Of a stretch of 64,000 nt of DNA, positions 58,886 through 64,000 are shown piece after piece. Source of the stretch: Dendrolimus kikuchii (Eukaryota; Arthropoda; Insecta; Lepidoptera; Lasiocampidae); NCBI GenBank assembly GCA_019925095.2, contig CM034412.1, positions 9,896,001 through 9,960,000 on the forward strand, in the 5' to 3' direction. Below the pieces are notes generated by a model that worked only from the letters and a program-made list of their open reading frames with translations, was not told where the DNA came from and searched no databases. Position numbers and translations under genes: made by a program. Every line of letters starts with the position of its first letter. Within the stretch, counting starts at the first letter, position 1.

Positions 58886-59214
58886 TTGGATGGAAAGGGT
58901 ATTAATACATACATACCAGGAAACCAACAAATTTATTAATTGCAAAAACATCGAGAATTAGCTTTATCTACACGAGACCACCTGTTATTCAAGATAAGTT
59001 TTAATGAACATGAAAAAAATTAGTATATAAATTTTATTTGGATTACAGATGGTTTTAAGTTTGTCTGCCGCTAATGACTAGAAATTAAAAAATAGGGATC
59101 AGCGGCCATACTTGTGACTGATGTAACTGAGTTATAAAATTTAAAGTTAAAATTTACTTTTTTAGGTCGTGTCAATCTCCCGGAGGCAAAATGTCCATTA
59201 CTATTTAAATATAT

Positions 59215-59721
59215 TGTTACGAGTTGCGGGACTCGCATTAAAATTCCGTTAGAGTTATTATAGAGTTTATTAAAAACTATACAAACACGTATAACACAGG
59301 TACAAATATAACCGAACACAACAAATCCAAACGTAATGCAGAAGGTTGTAATTCAATAAAGCGCGCAAAGTCCGTCACTATTAGATTCCCGATTGTACAC
59401 ACGTCACACCTTGATCGTAGTTGTCGCTGAACTGCCCCCCCCCTCCATCAAGCCGTCATTTTATACCTCACAAATACAAATGTGCCCGTATAGTAGTCGA
59501 CGCAATCCGCAACACCTGGCTGATGATTCGGCCGCAAGCGGCCGTAAACGATTACAGTAGAATAGTCTGTTCTCTAGAAACGTATGCCAATAAATAAGTA
59601 AACCAAAGAATACGACCATAAAAGAATTACAATTAATTCCAATGCCAACAGGTAATAAAATGTATTTTTGCAGATATTAATGCAGATGGAATATGTTTTT
59701 GTCGGAACCTAAGTTGTAATA
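59215..59721 (-). mobile_element. Solo LTR-like unit
   Basis: It starts TGTTACGAGTTGCGGGACTC. The far end GTTGTAATA is a decayed TCGTAACA. ATAT flanks both sides (59211-59214 and 59722-59725). On the minus strand it has a TATA-like and an AATAAA signal (AATAAACTCTATAA). It is a relative of 61262-61684. Confidence 0.6.
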
Positions 59722-59794
59722 ATATTATGTACATATATTCCTGTATATGTACATAATATATTTAAATAGTAATGGACATATGTCTTTGTTTCAG

Positions 59795-59945
59795 AATAAA
59801 GGATATTTTTGAAGACACAGATAGAGATGTAGAAAAAGAAGACTTACTAAATTTAGAATATACGACCGATTTATAAAAGAAACAATGAGATTATATCCCA
59901 TAGTCCCGCTTATATTCAGAACACTTGACAAGGATGTGGATCTAA
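59795..59945 (+). pseudogene. P450 exon 8 (K-helix), frameshifted
   Basis: It encodes IKDIFEDTDRDVEKEDLLNL, EYT, then one base is missing, then RFIKETMRLYPIVPLIFRTL and DKDVDL. Acceptor TTTGTTTCAG, donor GTAAGT. Phase at both ends fits only if the base is lost inside the exon. Confidence 0.9.
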
Positions 59946-60054
59946 GTAAGTAGAATTTTCTAATTATGGTCTTATTTCTTTCACCTTCTCCGAATTTATT
60001 TGGGGTCGGTACAATAATGTCTTTTCCTTTCATATTCCTCTAATCTGCCTATTT

Positions 60055-60180
60055 TTATCGCTGGAGTACAGCAGACAGGCAGACGGCCCACCTGATGGAA
60101 AGTGGTTACCGTCGCCTATAGACGTTTGCAACACCAGAGGTGTCACTAACGCGCTACCGGCCTGGCATACGTCCTTTATC
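60055..60180 (-). repeat. Repeat family A fragment in P450 intron 8
   Basis: CAGCAGACAGGCAGACGGCCC, ACCTGATGGAAAGTGGTTACC and TTTGCAACACCAGAGGTGTC correspond to the tail half of 1317-1634. Confidence 0.65.
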
Positions 60181-61014
60181 ACACCCTAAAATTTTACAAC
60201 CAAGTAGAATATGACATAAATAATAAGACACTTTTACTTTAGACCAGTGAGCTTACACATACTAGAGTAGCAACGTCTTACAAATAATTCTCTGAAATGC
60301 GTAAACACTTGCGAGTTCTAAAGACGTAGCTTTGAAACCGATACATTATGCCAAAGTAATCGCGGATACGTCACATTCACTTACGGCCTTACTTATAATA
60401 TAATAATCTCGTTAAGAAATGATTAGCTATCTCTTAAGTAAGAAAATCAGAATCAGAGCTAATCAATGAACCTTTTTTTTCACTTATAAACGTGTATTAC
60501 CTGTTGTTTACCTAAGAGGAGCACAGATAAACGAAATTTGAATGATTAACGTAGGTTGTACCCAAAATATTCGACTAAAGAGGAGTTTATGGGTAAGATT
60601 TTCACTAATCAGTTGCTGAGCGGTTTCTTTAAATTTAAGAAACTATTATAAGTAAGGCTCTTAATGTCTAACTCACAACTGATGCCAGATGTGCCTGCAG
60701 GCATCTTCGAAGTGGCAACACGTCGGTGCCGTAAACTGCGAATCTAGTTATTATAAGATCCTTGCTTTGACTGGTTGGTCAAAACTGTGATTAGGGTTTC
60801 ATAGCGTCGAATAACTATAATAAAAAAAAAAACTATAAAAGTCTCAGTGACCAACTGGGAGTCGTACTTAATTTTCACCGACTTGGAGACAGAATTAATC
60901 AGACGATTCATTTAAAATTTTGCACATGTGAACCAAATTCATGATAATACAATATCATAATTTGGTATTTTTTTTAGTTTTGATGTCTATGTGTGACCAT
61001 TTTTTATAACAGAT

Positions 61015-61115
61015 AGATAGATAACACTTTATCGTACACCAATATAAGGTATATACATATATCTAATTATGCACAGAGGGCGGTCTTATCGCTAACAAAC
61101 CATCTCTTCCAGACA
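61015..61115 (-). repeat. LINE 3' tail with (TATC)n end
   Basis: AGATAGATAGATAACACTTTA is followed by GCACAGAGGGCGGTCTTATCG and ACCATCTCTTCCAGACAACC, the complement of the GATAAGGCCGCCC tail family. Confidence 0.6.
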
Positions 61116-61261
61116 ACCCCACAAATTAATTGAGACGATAATGGTGATGGTGGTATACGCAAACCATAGTATGACTACACTTACATTTTAGTAATAAATA
61201 CACAAATGTGATATATAGACAGTAAATGTATTAAATATATACATATCATACAAATACATAT

Positions 61262-61684
61262 TGATACGAGTTGCAGGATTCGAATTAAAATGCCGTTGGA
61301 ATTACTATGGAATGTATTAGAACTATACATAACGTATCACTCAGGTACAAATATAATAACACACGCAAAGTCCGTCACTAAATAGATTACCGAATGTAGT
61401 ACACACGTCTTGCTTCGCTTGTGCTTATCGCTCGACTGCCGATCTCTCCATTGGGGCATTGCTTTATACTGCACAAATACAATATGTCTCTCGGCCGCGT
61501 GAACTGAATTTCTTAGAATCACACCTGTCTAATGACTACTATAAAAGATTACAATACACAATCGGCTGTTTTTCTAATTACAAATTTTAAACACAAAGTA
61601 ATCAAAAAAAATCCAAATGCGGAAAGGTAATAAAGTGTGTTTTTATGGTATGCAGGTGTGAATCCACTTTTGTCGGTCGTAACA
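61262..61684 (-). mobile_element. Solo LTR with ATAT duplication, 423 bp
   Basis: It begins TGATACGAGTTGCAGG and ends GTCGGTCGTAACA, so the two ends are near-palindromic (TG...CA on either strand). ATAT precedes it and follows it. On the minus strand a TATAAAGCAATG lies mid-unit, with the GCAAAGTCCGTCACT block downstream. A 4-bp duplication at ATAT fits Gypsy-type LTR elements, and no coding part is present. Confidence 0.65.
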
Positions 61685-62384
61685 ATATTCTTTAAGTAAA
61701 GTAGTTTTGGGCATATTAGCACGAGGAGTTTGCAGTGTCTTTAGCGCCTGTGGACTAGGTGAGTCTAGGTGTGGCCGCCGCAATTACGATTCTAAGCAAG
61801 AGTCAGCGGTCAGGTGGCACTACGGACAACATTCGCATTTATTAAATCAAAAATTCACACAATAGTAAATTGAAGGCAGCACAGTGGCGGCGCGTCGGTG
61901 ATGCCGTTTACACGAGTGCTTATGGAAAAATAAAAATAAAATGAAAACTCTACTTTTAAAAATAAATGTTTAAAATTTAAGAATAACACGCTTTAATGGC
62001 AACGTGAACTATTAAAGAAAAAAACAACGACAGACCAAAAATATTTTAATGTAAAATAAACGTTGTCGGTTCTATATTTTTCCCGCGGTCTTTATTTTGC
62101 ATAAAAGTTACCTAAATATTTTTTGACAATCACTTTATTTGTAATTTTACTTTTTAATAGGGTAGCGGACAGTCAAATCAACTGACGTAGTTTTTGTAAA
62201 TTTACAGAACGTCGCAAACTCATAGATTATGTTCGTGTTTACCTACTTATGACGTCATAAATAGGTACAAGCAAAAGGAGTCAAACAGCTCATTAATTAT
62301 TGCTTGAAAAGTAATTATAATAAAATTATTTCTGTGAGGCTTATCAACTTTATCGAGACCTTTCAAGGCGATTGAAAGAAGTCT

Positions 62385-62640
62385 CGCGTGACCAAAGGGC
62401 TGGCCTATATTTAGGGCAACGGATAAACGTTGCCATACAGCATTGGGAATGCGGCCGGCATTTTGGGAACGCTCCCCACCAACAGCGATCTGGACTACAT
62501 CTTTTACTTGTAAATATGTTTATAATAGTATTTAATGTCTAAGTTATTGTGTGTATTGTACATGTATTATAGCATTTAAATTATATTATAACCTAGCATG
62601 AATAAAAATAACAAATATAATAAATTTAAAAAAATCTGTT
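62385..62640 (+). pseudogene. LINE C-terminal tail fragment
   Basis: The frame reads TLPYSIGNAAGILGTLPTNS and DLDYIFYL, matching the IAIQRG.AASLLDTLP tail at 54640 and 1773. An AT-rich 3' region follows. Confidence 0.5.
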
Positions 62641-62799
62641 ATGATATTATAAAAGTTAAGTGATAGGATATATTAGAATAAGATATATAAATATTAGAAT
62701 TTATTATAACATGTATCCGCTCCCCTATTATAAGTCAAATAAATTATTTTAAAACACTGACCTTTAAGATCTAGATTTAAATATAATTCTTATTTTCAG

Positions 62800-62973
62800 A
62801 GCATTGCACTCTGCCAGCTGGTGACACGTGTTGCATTTCAATATACGCGGCTAATAGGCATCGCGTCTGGGGCCCTGATGCTGAAGAGTTCATACCTGAA
62901 AGATGGCTAGAGCCTTCACGAGTGCCTCATAATGCGTTGGCTACGTTTAGCTTTGGGAAACGTGGATGTATAG
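62800..62973 (+). CDS. P450 exon 9 (haem-binding loop)
   Basis: It encodes KHCTLPAGDTCCISIYAANR, the PERF-like FIPERW block, and FSFGKRGCIG with the haem-ligand Cys at 62967-62969. Donor GTATAT. The terminal exon is not found before 64000. Confidence 0.95.
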
Positions 62974-64000
62974 GTATATGCTTTTTCATTCATAGTTCAA
63001 CAGTTATAACAATTAAAATAAACACCCAAAATTGACATTAAAATATATTCTAAAGCCTCAACATATACATATACAGATTAAGCGGTCTGGCACTCGATTT
63101 ATAAAATTAATTTTAATTTGTATGTGTAGTTTATGTTTTTAGAATTTAACTTTTTATTTTGTTTTAAAAATATGTTTGAAATAAATTGTCATTTATGTAC
63201 ATGAATAAAAATAGATTAATATAAATTTTCATTAAAAAATGACTACGAAACTGCCTTCAATAGGGAACGTTCCCAAACAATTAGTCGCGTTGCCTTATTG
63301 GATAAGAGGTATGATAGGTAGAGACCAGTCTTTTGTTCACAATAGACAATTACGTCAATATTTTTTTATTTTTATAAAAATGAATATTACTGATTGTTGG
63401 CCTGTTTTTATCACTTGCTTTCTTCTTGTCTGTTTGAGATTATGGCTCTAATGCTTTTAGCATTCACTTTGCCAATATCATGACGATGAAAAAAATTGTC
63501 AGGCGCATAAATACAGGGAAGAATGAAATAGTACAAATTTTGGTCGGTAATTTTCTAGTTTTCTCTGAGAGCCTGTGGACAAAATCACTTGCCTTACCAT
63601 CGGTTGAATTTTGGCATTACTTGTGTTGAGGTTATGTCAAATTTTAACCGAATGGTGTAAGACAAATTAACTTTTGGTGAGCTATAGGACCAAGCCTCTG
63701 GGGCGCTGTAGACCACGGGTAATATGCTGGTTCAGATAATGATATACTGTATGAGAGAGATTTGACCTAGACTCTTGCACTCAACACAGCACACAAAAGT
63801 AGACGCTCCACCAACCTTGAGATCCGCCCTGTCCTGGTTCGGTTCAGGTTTCATACAGAAATAGCATACGGCACTAATTTCCACCTTAAGTTCCGGCATA
63901 GTAAATGTTCTTGACATGGCCAGTAATCACAATAAGTTAATGAATAGAAAAAGATGAGCGCACGGCGCGGTTTGGTTCTTGTCAAACGGGCAGGAGATGT
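62974..64000. other. P450 intron 9 (partial) or downstream DNA
   Basis: It begins with the GTATAT donor. I searched for the last P450 exon (G..YAM type start) and did not find it before the window ends. A 70-codon frame at 63239 has no recognisable domain. Confidence 0.5.

Larger units (their letters stand above)
42863..62973 (+). pseudogene. CYP4-clan cytochrome P450 (CYP340-like), nine exons visible, one frameshift
   Basis: It would be an ER-anchored monooxygenase taking electrons from P450 reductase; substrate unknown. Exons: 42863-43019, 47388-47480, 51793-51900, 52759-52935, 53679-53875, 54895-54943, 55909-56095, 59795-59945 and 62800-62973. All phases agree. Residues 2-17 form a membrane anchor, then RKTKK and a proline hinge. 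WKVHR (123-127) is the C-helix WxxxR, AGYDTT (294-299) the I-helix oxygen-binding motif, ETMR the K-helix ExxR, and FSFGKRGCIG the haem loop. VANTCLQR and FAKFWLGDGLLTA resemble CYP340. One base is missing near 59862-59866, giving a stop at 59874. The last about 60 residues are beyond the window. It is a recent pseudogene or holds an assembly error; the rest is well preserved. Confidence 0.88.

Noticed and set aside
1..64000. CRISPR arrays, operons, ribosome binding sites
   Set aside because: None are present; the sequence is eukaryotic with spliced genes, and the tandem repeats seen are microsatellites or a minisatellite.

Overview
The window is nuclear DNA of an insect, almost certainly a moth or butterfly. 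It is AT-rich, its genes are split by GT-AG introns, and it is packed with decayed transposable elements of kinds common in Lepidoptera: R1-, Jockey- and RTE-type LINEs, Helitrons ending in CTAG, small inverted-repeat elements and tRNA-like SINEs. The one P450 gene looks like the Lepidoptera-specific CYP340 group. I see no bacterial operon, CRISPR array, rRNA or convincing tRNA gene.

Two host genes are readable, both on the + strand. (1) A mitochondrial 2-Cys peroxiredoxin (Prx3 type) lies in seven exons from 15110 to 24061. It encodes 227 residues with every splice phase consistent, both catalytic cysteines present and a targeting presequence. (2) A CYP4-clan (CYP340-like) cytochrome P450 starts at 42863. 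Nine exons are visible up to the haem-binding loop at 62973, and the last exon must lie beyond the window. All nine splice phases agree, but exon 8 has lost one base just before the K-helix, so the gene is either a young pseudogene or carries an assembly error.

Layout: 1-15100 holds no host gene I can defend, only LINE tails, SINEs, two inverted-repeat MITEs and a perfect 92-bp foldback. 15110-24600 is Prx3, whose large intron 3 holds a mariner relic. 25000-30950 is a graveyard of a hAT transposase, two R1-type LINE pieces, another LINE piece and a Helitron-like unit with a collagen-like minisatellite. 30942-36236 is a nearly full-length Jockey-type LINE on the - strand with both ORFs, each damaged. 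36800-42190 carries relics of DNA-binding and integrase proteins: a THAP zinc finger, a PIF/Harbinger-like exon, and a DDE integrase relic split by an RTE insertion. 42863-64000 is the P450 gene, with introns that have collected LINEs, Helitrons, LTR pieces and MITEs.

The two host genes have no evident functional link. Prx3 removes hydrogen peroxide in mitochondria; the P450 would be an ER-anchored monooxygenase. Much of the remaining sequence is element upon element, and several insertions can be ordered by their target-site duplications.
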